Assembly: GCA_028702975.1 (NCBI GenBank)
Contig: JAQVNT010000056.1
Coordinates: forward strand, 1 to 8,851
DNA: 8,851 bases
Origin: Candidatus Delongbacteria bacterium
GTDB lineage: Bacteria; UBA4055
Direction: 5' to 3'
Under the pieces are notes generated by a model, which was given only the letters and a program-made list of their open reading frames with translations, had not been told where the DNA came from and did no database searches. This document shows, one piece after another, positions 1 to 5,497 of this stretch (the first letter of the stretch is position 1; each line of letters opens with the position of its first letter). A program made the position numbers and the translations under genes.

Positions 1-32
1 CTTCATACCTGTAATATAACAAAATTTTTCCC

Positions 33-61
33 TTTACAAACTCAAAAAAAATAATTATAAT
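33..61 (+). promoter_or_regulatory. Sigma70-type promoter for the glycosyltransferase gene
   Basis: A TTTACA box (33-38, one mismatch to TTGACA) and a perfect TATAAT box (56-61) are separated by exactly 17 bases. Transcription would start near 68, giving a leader of about 25 bases before the ATG at 93. The match is seen directly; promoter activity is inferred. The region is very AT-rich, so a chance match is possible, but the spacing and the perfect -10 make this the best promoter in the window. The rest of 1-92 shows no gene. Confidence 0.5.
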
Positions 62-92
62 CCCGATGTTCTAAAAAATTATTACCGGTAAA

Positions 93-887
93 ATGATGAA
101 TGTAAAAGTGTTACTGCCTGTATCTTCAGGTGACAGGCTCAAGTATTTTAAACTCGCCCTGAATAGTATTCTGACCCAGACTTTTTCTGACTTCGACATT
201 GTTATCTGCATCGACGGAATTATAAGCGAAGATATCGATCTTTACATAAATTCTCTGGACGACCGGAGGATTAGAATCATGCGGAATGATACTAATATTG
301 GACTTGCTGCCACACTGAACAAAGCTATCCGGTCATATCCTTCTGATATTTATTTCAGAATGGATTCGGACGATATCTGCAACCGTAGAAGGTTCCAGAG
401 AACTCTTGAGGAGTTCGAGAACGACGAGGAGCTTATGATCGTGGGAACAGAGTGTATCGAAATCGACGATGACGGAACAGAGATATTTTATAAAAAAATG
501 CCTTTTCAGGCTCAGATAAGAAAATGGGCTGTAACGAGGAACCCGTTCATTCATCCTTCAGTAGCTTTCAGAAATGAGTTATTCGACATTGTTGGTTATT
601 ACAATGAGAGCTTCAAAAAAAGCCAGGATTATGAGCTCTGGTCAAGAGCGATCGTGAAGAATGTTAAGATGAACAACATTCATGAACCGCTGATATGGTT
701 CAGAGTATCAAATAAATTCTGGATAAACAGAACTCTACGCAGCAATGTCAGGAACGAGCTGAAAGTTTCTTTTTTCCTGATCAAACATTATAATTATTAT
801 ATCTACATACCGAAAATACTTATGAAAGCAATGCTCAGGTTCATGCCTGTCTGGTTCAACAAGCTGATGTACAAATACGGCCGTTGA
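93..887 (+). CDS. Family 2 glycosyltransferase
   Basis: Predicted inverting glycosyltransferase (GT-A fold, GT2) of 264 residues that transfers a sugar from a nucleotide-sugar donor, probably at the cytoplasmic face of the inner membrane during surface polysaccharide or O-antigen synthesis. Visible features: the N-terminal strand VLLPVSSG (about 6-13), the DG pair at 41-42, the NIGLAATLNKAI segment (68-79), the metal-binding motif MDSDD (90-94), NPFIHPSVAFR (150-160) and SQDYELWSR (177-185), whose Asp179 is in the place of the usual catalytic base. The C-terminal 40 residues are basic and aromatic without a clear transmembrane helix, which fits peripheral membrane attachment. The length is typical of short single-domain GT2 enzymes. 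The start could be either of two adjacent ATGs (93 or 96), and no good Shine-Dalgarno precedes them. The gene converges on the oxidoreductase with zero spacing. Donor and acceptor cannot be told from sequence. Confidence 0.93.
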   Translation: MMNVKVLLPVSSGDRLKYFKLALNSILTQTFSDFDIVICIDGIISEDIDLYINSLDDRRIRIMRNDTNIGLAATLNKAIRSYPSDIYFRMDSDDICNRRRFQRTLEEFENDEELMIVGTECIEIDDDGTEIFYKKMPFQAQIRKWAVTRNPFIHPSVAFRNELFDIVGYYNESFKKSQDYELWSRAIVKNVKMNNIHEPLIWFRVSNKFWINRTLRSNVRNELKVSFFLIKHYNYYIYIPKILMKAMLRFMPVWFNKLMYKYGR

Positions 888-890
888 TCA
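885..890. other. Palindromic TGATCA providing both convergent stop codons
   Basis: TGA at 885-887 ends the + strand glycosyltransferase. The complement of 888-890 is the TGA that ends the - strand oxidoreductase. The six bases form a perfect palindrome, so the two genes meet with no spacer. No hairpin with a T tract lies between or just beyond the genes, so each transcript probably runs into the other gene as antisense. Confidence 0.95.
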
Positions 891-1952
891 GTTACCGAGC
901 CTGGATCTTTTTGGTTTGAACTTGAGTTCGACCTCTCTTCCTGTCTCCGCGGATTCATATATCGCATTGATAAGTTCGAGGGACTTTCTGCCTTCGAGAC
1001 CGTCAACGAGAGCCTGTTTGTTGTTTTTAATGCAGTCAATAACGTTCTCAATATATCTTATGTGCCCGAAACCGTAAACATTGGGCGGGTTTTCAGCGTA
1101 TTCATTCAGGACCCTGTTCTTTTCTTCTTCCGACTGTCCCGCAAAGTTCCAGGTTTCCATCCTGTTGACCGCAAAACCCCCTATGACGACGGATCCTTTC
1201 TCTCCAAGAATGCTGATCGAACCTTCAAGGTCAACAGGTCTTGTTGCCGTCGTGGCCTCCACTATGCCCAAAGCGCCGGATTCGAACCGGATGATCGCTG
1301 CGGCCGTATCGTCAACCTCGATCTTTGACATGAATGTTTCTGTCCTCGCCATCACCGAGACCGGCGTTCCCAGCATCCATTCAAGAAGATCGATGTGGTG
1401 TGACGCCTGATTGGCTAAAACTCCCCCGTCAAGTTTCCATGTGCCGCGCCATTCATCCTGATCGTAATATTTCTGGTCTCTCGCCCATCTCACTCTGACC
1501 GTTCCCAGAAATATCCTCCCGAAAGCACCGGACTCTACTGCCTGTCTTAGCTTTGACACAGGTAAATTATACCTGTTCTGCTTGACTACGAACATCCTTA
1601 CAGAGTTAAGGTCGCAGGTCTTGATCATCGCGTCCGCATCAGACAGTTTGAGCGCCATCGGCTTTTCGACTAATATGTGTTTTTTATATTTTTTCACGAT
1701 ATCGATCGCGTGCTCGGGATGAAGGCCGGACGGCGTAAGAATGCTTCCAATATCGACTTCTTCATTTTTCAGCATGTCGTCGTATGAAGTATAATACTTT
1801 CCAAGTCCCGCTTTCGAGGCGCACTTTTCCGCACGGTCCTCATTAATATCACAGACAGCTACAAGTTCCGCGTCTTCGATATTCTTCAGCGCGTCAACAT
1901 GTTTTCCCGAAATACGGCCGCATCCCACAAGAGCGAATTTAAGTTTTTTCAT
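888..1952 (-). CDS. Gfo/Idh/MocA family oxidoreductase, probably nucleotide-sugar dehydrogenase
   Basis: NAD(P)-dependent sugar oxidoreductase of 354 residues, a usual length for the family. The N-terminal Rossmann domain shows the dinucleotide loop VGCGRISGKH (9-18) and an acidic residue after strand 2 (CDIN, 34-37). The family signature EKP at 96-98 supplies the catalytic Lys97. The C-terminal domain carries LDGGVLANQASHHIDLL (174-190), with His185 and Asp188 in the active-site H-x-x-D pattern. The combination of VKQNRYN (123-129), NQASHHIDLL and the GRKSLELINAIYESA stretch near the end resembles oxidoreductases encoded in polysaccharide clusters, such as the WlbA/WbpB and GnnA kinds that oxidise C3 of UDP-GlcNAc derivatives. 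This substrate is an inference from family memory. The partner aminotransferase and acyltransferase genes such a pathway needs are not in the window. The start is supported by a GGAG 9 bases upstream (1962-1965). Confidence 0.92.
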   Translation of the reverse strand: MKKLKFALVGCGRISGKHVDALKNIEDAELVAVCDINEDRAEKCASKAGLGKYYTSYDDMLKNEEVDIGSILTPSGLHPEHAIDIVKKYKKHILVEKPMALKLSDADAMIKTCDLNSVRMFVVKQNRYNLPVSKLRQAVESGAFGRIFLGTVRVRWARDQKYYDQDEWRGTWKLDGGVLANQASHHIDLLEWMLGTPVSVMARTETFMSKIEVDDTAAAIIRFESGALGIVEATTATRPVDLEGSISILGEKGSVVIGGFAVNRMETWNFAGQSEEEKNRVLNEYAENPPNVYGFGHIRYIENVIDCIKNNKQALVDGLEGRKSLELINAIYESAETGREVELKFKPKRSRLGN

Positions 1953-2083
1953 CAGATAAAGCTCCAGATTTATTACGCTAAGATAACTATTTAATGAGGA
2001 AAAATAAAGTATTTAAATCTTGAATTATGCCTTTTCTTTCTTTACATTATTCATAAGATAATAACTATAACGCGGAGGTTGGT
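1953..2083. promoter_or_regulatory. Divergent intergenic region, oxidoreductase / small membrane protein
   Basis: This 131-base AT-rich spacer separates two genes transcribed away from each other, so it must hold both start signals. For the + strand gene a TTGAAT box (2020-2025) lies 17 bases before TACATT (2043-2048), a weak sigma70-like pair that would leave a leader of about 30 bases. For the - strand gene I found only poor matches (TTTATT and TATCTT read on that strand). No operator-like inverted repeat is obvious. Confidence 0.3.
2074..2078 (+). promoter_or_regulatory. Shine-Dalgarno GGAGG of the small membrane protein gene
   Basis: GGAGG sits 5 bases before the ATG at 2084. It fixes that start and is the best evidence that this unrecognised reading frame is a real gene. 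Confidence 0.8.
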
Positions 2084-2554
2084 ATGCAGTACCTCATAAT
2101 TGCGACCCTTTTGGCTTGGTTTATAATGGTCGTGATCAATTACCACTCTCACAAAAAATATATAATTCATAATAAAGACAAATTCATTAAGATACTGAAT
2201 GAAAATTACGCGACCAGAAAAAAATTAACTATCGACGACAGTGTATATTTTTCTTTTACCCCCGAAAATATCGAAAAAAGAGAATTTTCAAAATATCTGA
2301 AGATGGGTAAATTCCTCTACCTTCTTTCGGACACAACTCAGATCATGTTCTCGATCGTACTCATATTCATTCTCGCTTACAGCCTTGAATACCTGCCGTT
2401 CGTTCATATCGACAAAACAGTCGTTGATTATAACCTTATATGGCTTTTTGTTCTTTTCGGTTATGCGATCTGCCTTCTCGACGCATATTCCAAAACTCTG
2501 AAATACGATAAAATTATCTGCTCATGGAAGAAAGGTCATCCTGATCAGCGTTAA
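2084..2554 (+). CDS. Small three-helix membrane protein of unknown function
   Basis: I do not recognise this 156-residue protein. It has an N-terminal hydrophobic helix (about 3-19) followed by a His/Lys-rich stretch (HSHKK, 21-25), then a polar, charged segment of about 60 residues (25-84). Two closely spaced hydrophobic helices follow (about 85-104 and 117-134), and the protein ends in a short basic tail. The first helix could be an uncleaved signal anchor; no lipobox or clear cleavage site is visible. It is probably an inner-membrane protein with a soluble loop between helices 1 and 2. It has a strong Shine-Dalgarno, stands alone on its strand, and its stop overlaps the stop of the convergent methyltransferase gene by 4 bases. 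Neither neighbour points to a role. Confidence that it is a gene is good; its function is unknown. Confidence 0.8.
   Translation: MQYLIIATLLAWFIMVVINYHSHKKYIIHNKDKFIKILNENYATRKKLTIDDSVYFSFTPENIEKREFSKYLKMGKFLYLLSDTTQIMFSIVLIFILAYSLEYLPFVHIDKTVVDYNLIWLFVLFGYAICLLDAYSKTLKYDKIICSWKKGHPDQR
2551..2554. other. TTAA palindrome shared by two convergent stop codons
   Basis: TAA at 2552-2554 stops the + strand membrane protein, and the complement of 2551-2553 is the TAA that stops the - strand methyltransferase. The two coding regions therefore overlap by 4 bases. No intrinsic terminator is visible on either side, so the 3' ends of the transcripts must overlap unless termination is factor-dependent. 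Confidence 0.95.
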
Positions 2555-3342
2555 ATAAGCGAATGAAATTTGGAGTATTCATACATAAACACGGCTGCGG
2601 CAGAAGCAACATTCAAAGAGTTTTTCATACCTGACATTTTAATCGAAACAATATAATCGCAAAGTTTAAGTGAATCTGAAGTGATCCCGATCTCCTCGTT
2701 ACCGAACACGAAAGCGGTCTTTTCAGGCATAATGAAATCCGTGATACTGATCGAACCTTCTCCTGTTTCCGCTCCAGCAATAATGTAGCCTCTGCTTTTC
2801 AGACCGGATATTGTTTCGGCCAAATCACAGGTCTTTTCGATCGTCACATGATCTTCCGTTCCTTTTGCGGTCTTTAATACTTTCGGATTTTCAATGCCTG
2901 GCGTGATCCCCGCCAATACAAGCTTTCCCGCACCAAAACATTCGCACGACCTGATAATAGAGCCGGCGTTGAAGGCAGAACGGATATTCTCCAGAATGAT
3001 CACCAGTTCGCTTTTTTTCTCAGGGACCCGCTCTCTGTCCTGCGTTGTCGCAATAAATCTGCCTTCGGGCTCCGGATAACCGAAATGTTCCTTTATTGAA
3101 TGGTATAAAAAATGTGTTTTTTCGAACTTCTTTCTCGCGTCTGACTCTGAAAGTAAACTTCCTATTTCCTCCACGAACTCTTTCCCGCCTGAACGGACTA
3201 GAAAAGACAATAATATCTCAAGCCCGGACATGTCGGCATTCTTACCTTCGACAAGTTCTTCACTTAAACTCTCAAGTTCTTCAGCTATATGAAAATATTT
3301 TGTTATTTCTCTCAGCTTTGAAAATTTGCCGAAACTGATCAT
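2551..3342 (-). CDS. SpoU/TrmH-family RNA 2'-O-ribose methyltransferase
   Basis: S-adenosylmethionine-dependent methyltransferase of the SPOUT class that would 2'-O-methylate a ribose in tRNA or rRNA in the cytoplasm. All three family motifs are present in the C-terminal half. Motif 1 is ENIRSAFNAGSIIRSCECFG (118-137), with the Asn and Arg expected in the active site. Motif 2 is FVFGNEEIGI (211-220). Motif 3 runs from SIKMSG through SLNVASAAAVFMYEY (233-256) and forms the trefoil knot that binds the cofactor. The KTAKGTEDHV segment (157-166) also fits the family. Residues 1-105 are a charged, mostly helical extension that does not look like the RlmB-type RNA-binding domain. At 263 residues the protein is longer than TrmL or TrmH. 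It is the last gene of the phosphate operon, 18 bases after the PhoU-like gene, with only a weak purine-rich site before its ATG. The modified nucleotide cannot be assigned. Confidence 0.93.
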   Translation of the reverse strand: MISFGKFSKLREITKYFHIAEELESLSEELVEGKNADMSGLEILLSFLVRSGGKEFVEEIGSLLSESDARKKFEKTHFLYHSIKEHFGYPEPEGRFIATTQDRERVPEKKSELVIILENIRSAFNAGSIIRSCECFGAGKLVLAGITPGIENPKVLKTAKGTEDHVTIEKTCDLAETISGLKSRGYIIAGAETGEGSISITDFIMPEKTAFVFGNEEIGITSDSLKLCDYIVSIKMSGMKNSLNVASAAAVFMYEYSKFHSLI

Positions 3343-3360
3343 CTTTAAACACTCTCAGGA

Positions 3361-4062
3361 TCATTCATCATCAAGATCATCTCCCTCGTCACCGACATAG
3401 TATCCTATCTTGTCTATAGGGTTGGTTATCGAAGAAGCAATGTTCATCAGGTGTGAGCTTATTCTCTTGGAATATCTTAAGAAAAGAGCATATGCGGCAT
3501 AATTAACATTCAGCGGCGGCTGTTTTGTAGCTATAACTACAAGATCATCGTTGATACTGCTTTTGAGATCGTAATGAACATCGATCACTTTCTTTGCTAT
3601 GTCATAATCACCGTTCCTGAAAGCATTTAAGGTATCCTGATATATTTCTTTTATCCTATCCGAATAATCTCTTAGACTTTTATTCCATTCTTCGTCTTTC
3701 AGCATGTGCTTTATCTCTGCGATTTCGGAAATATTCTTGCTGTAATCCCCGATCCTCTCGATGTTATTTACAATGGTAGTCAGGATAAAGGCCGTCGCAA
3801 GCTGCTGCTCTTCTTTATCGTTAATGGCTATATGCTCGAACACTTTTTTCCTTATGGATTTCTCGAAGTGGTTGAGGAGAAAATCTTTTTTACGCACCTT
3901 CTCGATATCTTCGGGCGTCAGGGCTGTTTCGGGCTGTTCAAAAGTCTGCCTGAGAGCCAGTTCGTAAAGCCTGAAGGAGATCTCAGCCATTTCATGCGTA
4001 TCGTTAAGAGCCTGCGTCAGCAGATCCTGTTTTGAAAGCATTTTAAAGAATTGTTTTAACAT
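3361..4062 (-). CDS. PhoU-domain protein, partner of the Na+/phosphate symporter
   Basis: All-helical protein of 233 residues with two PhoU-like three-helix units. The first carries NNIERIGDYSKNI (99-111), a close match to the PhoU metal-binding signature E-R-I-G-D-x-x-x-N-I. The second carries a degenerate form, RYSKRISSHLMNIASSI (196-212), where His204 replaces the Asp. PhoU proteins bind metal clusters and restrain phosphate uptake or signalling. In several Na+/Pi cotransporters (E. coli YjbB type) this domain is fused to the transporter's C-terminus. Here it is a separate gene 43 bases downstream of the symporter, so an inhibitory or sensing role on that transporter is the natural inference. 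The C-terminus is an acidic tail (GDEGDDLDDE, 224-233). The ATG is fixed by AAGGAG 6 bases upstream. No pho two-component genes or Pst ABC transporter genes are in the window. Confidence 0.88.
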   Translation of the reverse strand: MLKQFFKMLSKQDLLTQALNDTHEMAEISFRLYELALRQTFEQPETALTPEDIEKVRKKDFLLNHFEKSIRKKVFEHIAINDKEEQQLATAFILTTIVNNIERIGDYSKNISEIAEIKHMLKDEEWNKSLRDYSDRIKEIYQDTLNAFRNGDYDIAKKVIDVHYDLKSSINDDLVVIATKQPPLNVNYAAYALFLRYSKRISSHLMNIASSITNPIDKIGYYVGDEGDDLDDE

Positions 4063-4068
4063 TTTAGG

Positions 4069-4074
4069 CTCCTT
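4069..4074 (-). promoter_or_regulatory. Shine-Dalgarno AAGGAG of the PhoU-like gene
   Basis: On the - strand AAGGAG ends 6 bases before the ATG at 4062. It lies in the 43-base gap after the symporter gene and selects this start. No terminator hairpin is visible in the gap, which supports co-transcription. Confidence 0.75.
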
Positions 4075-4105
4075 CTATTTTATCGTTAAGTACAAATATT
4101 CTGTT

Positions 4106-5263
4106 TCAAATAAAAATGAACAGTATCGGAAGAACAAAGAACATTATAACAAGAAAGCCCAACGCCCATAGCCTGTTCTCCCTGACCTTATAAGAAAACC
4201 ACTTCGCTGTATAGATCGGCAGCTTTCTTAGAGGTATGAACACTATAGCCCCGAATATATTGAAGAGAGTATGAACTAAAGCTATGCTTATACCGCTGGG
4301 ATTGCCCGTTACCATCGCCGCCAGGATACCCGTGATCGTAGTTCCGATATTAGCGCCTACTGCATAAGGGAATATCTGCTCAAGTGAAAGAATACCCGCC
4401 CCCACTAACGGCACTATAAGCGAAATAGTGACTGATGAAGACTGTACCGAAATTGTGAAGATCAGACCGAAAAGGAAAGATGTTATCATGTTGTTGAATA
4501 CGAATTTGTGAATTATTCTTTCAAATTTACCGATCAGGATCTTCTTCATTATTGATGACATAAAGTTCAGCGAAACAAAAAGCAGCAGCAGGGATAAAAT
4601 TATCATTACTGTCAGAAGCAGTCCGTTGTAAACAGGATAATTACTGGCTTTCCCCGCTATCACATGTTCCGTGACAGGACAGTTGAAGAGGTCTGCTGCT
4701 GAAATTTCTATGAACTTCGCTGCCGATTTAACGATCATGTCAAGCGGCGAGTTGAATTTTACCCCCGATCCGCCTACAAATATATCTGTGAGATATGCGG
4801 CTGATTTTCCTATAAATCCCGTCATGATCTCCAGCGGCAGAAAAAGAAGTACCGAGAACCAGTTGAAATTATCGTGAAGGACTGCGGCCGAGAAAGATCT
4901 GTGGAACTCCAGTTTATTTTTAACCTGACCGAAAGACACCAATATACCCGTGACCGAAGTCCCGATGTTCGCACCCATTACCATAGGGATCGCATTATTG
5001 AACGATATCGTCCCGGCCCCGACAAATGCAACGATTATCGAAGTGGTCGAGCTTGATGACTGTATGATCGCAGTAGTCAGAATTCCTATGAAGAACGATA
5101 CGAGAGGATCGTCAGTGGCGTATTTGATCATATCAGCGGTATTGTCTGAAAAATAATGTTTAAAAACTTCACCCAGTAATTTAATACTCAATAAAAAAAG
5201 CCACAGAAAAAAAAGCATCAGTACAAGTTTTATTATCCAGTCGTATTTATCTTTTTTTAACAC
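4106..5263 (-). CDS. Na+/phosphate cotransporter (NptA/PNaS family)
   Basis: Inner-membrane sodium-coupled phosphate symporter of 385 residues, related to NptA and the SLC34 fold. The duplicated core is clear. The first repeat has QSSSS (68-72) followed by GANIGT (97-102). The second has QSSS (274-277) followed by GANIGT (303-308). The QSSS motifs form the substrate and Na+ site in this family. Roughly eight to ten hydrophobic segments are present, starting with about 10-30 and ending with a very hydrophobic C-terminal helix (369-385). The protein stops after the transport core, with no fused PhoU domain; that domain is encoded by the next gene. The start is GTG at 5263 with a purine-rich site 8 bases upstream. 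The first in-frame ATG would cut into the first helix. It is the first gene of a three-gene - strand operon. No clear Pho-box repeats are visible upstream. Confidence 0.93.
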   Translation of the reverse strand: MLKKDKYDWIIKLVLMLFFLWLFLLSIKLLGEVFKHYFSDNTADMIKYATDDPLVSFFIGILTTAIIQSSSSTTSIIVAFVGAGTISFNNAIPMVMGANIGTSVTGILVSFGQVKNKLEFHRSFSAAVLHDNFNWFSVLLFLPLEIMTGFIGKSAAYLTDIFVGGSGVKFNSPLDMIVKSAAKFIEISAADLFNCPVTEHVIAGKASNYPVYNGLLLTVMIILSLLLLFVSLNFMSSIMKKILIGKFERIIHKFVFNNMITSFLFGLIFTISVQSSSVTISLIVPLVGAGILSLEQIFPYAVGANIGTTITGILAAMVTGNPSGISIALVHTLFNIFGAIVFIPLRKLPIYTAKWFSYKVRENRLWALGFLVIMFFVLPILFIFI

Positions 5264-5271
5264 CTGTTTTA

Positions 5272-5276
5272 CCCTC
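5272..5276 (-). promoter_or_regulatory. Ribosome binding site deciding the GTG start of the symporter
   Basis: On the - strand the purine run AGAGAGGG (5272-5279) has its GAGGG part (5272-5276) ending 8 bases before the GTG at 5263. No in-frame ATG, GTG or TTG was found in the roughly 70 bases upstream, and the next ATG downstream falls inside the first membrane helix. GTG is therefore the favoured start. Confidence 0.6.
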
Positions 5277-5378
5277 TCTGATTTGAACAGCTTTAAAATG
5301 GATATGCAGGCGAAATTTAATGGATTAATGACCCTTTTGCAAATGTAAAATTGAAAATAAATCGAAGTAAAAATTCAT

Positions 5379-5408
5379 TTGACTATATACATTAAAATAA
5401 ATTATATT
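5379..5408 (+). promoter_or_regulatory. Candidate promoter of the envelope operon
   Basis: TTGACT (5379-5384) and TATATT (5403-5408) are each one mismatch from the sigma70 consensus, with an 18-base spacer. A start near 5415 would give an untranslated leader of about 80 bases that includes the inverted repeats at 5413-5472. Activity is inferred from sequence match only. Confidence 0.4.
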
Positions 5409-5412
5409 AACG

Positions 5413-5472
5413 GGCGCTTTCCGTGTACGCCGGAATCAGTGAACAAATCCCTTTTGGATAAGTTTATTCCGG
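5413..5472 (+). promoter_or_regulatory. Inverted repeats in the 5' leader of the envelope operon
   Basis: CCGGAAT (5430-5436) pairs perfectly with ATTCCGG (5466-5472) across a 29-base loop. Inside that loop ATCC (5447-5450) pairs with GGAT (5456-5459). A competing helix, GGCG (5413-5416) with CGCC (5428-5431), shares bases 5430-5431 with the outer stem, so the two cannot form fully together. No T tract follows, so this is not an intrinsic terminator. A leader structure or a protein-binding site is possible, but the helices are short and may be chance. Confidence 0.3.
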
Positions 5473-5497
5473 TTAGTGTTCGGTAAATTTAAATAAA

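Larger units (their letters stand above)
5264..5497. promoter_or_regulatory. Divergent intergenic region, phosphate operon / envelope operon
   Basis: This 234-base spacer is the longest gene-free stretch in the window. Bases 5280-5410 are AT-rich and should hold the start signals for both directions. For the phosphate operon only a weak pair is visible on the - strand (TTGCAA and TAAATT, 17 apart). Bases 5411-5475 are noticeably GC-richer and contain inverted repeats, described separately. I see no small open reading frame with a ribosome site here. Confidence 0.5.

Noticed and set aside
913..933. Hairpin with an 8-bp bulged stem and a 4-base loop just inside the 3' end of the oxidoreductase gene, considered as a terminator
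   Set aside because: The T run lies on the upstream side for the + strand and appears as an A run for the - strand, so neither direction has the hairpin-then-U-tract order of an intrinsic terminator. The bases are also explained by coding.
1062..1410. Two overlapping + strand reading frames of 88 and 109 codons opposite the oxidoreductase gene
   Set aside because: They lie wholly antisense to a gene with clear catalytic motifs, have no ribosome site, and encode low-complexity Arg/Ser/Pro-rich sequence typical of shadow frames.
888..1952. Naming the oxidoreductase wbpB, wlbA or gnnA
   Set aside because: The resemblance rests on general family motifs, and the partner genes that would define the pathway are not in the window.
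2551..3342. Naming the methyltransferase RlmB, TrmH or TrmL
   Set aside because: The SpoU core is certain, but the N-terminal extension matches none of these and sequence alone does not reveal the modified nucleotide.
3706..4035. Open frames of 68-109 codons on the + strand opposite the PhoU-like gene
   Set aside because: They are antisense to a well-supported gene with the PhoU signature and show no start signal or recognisable domain.
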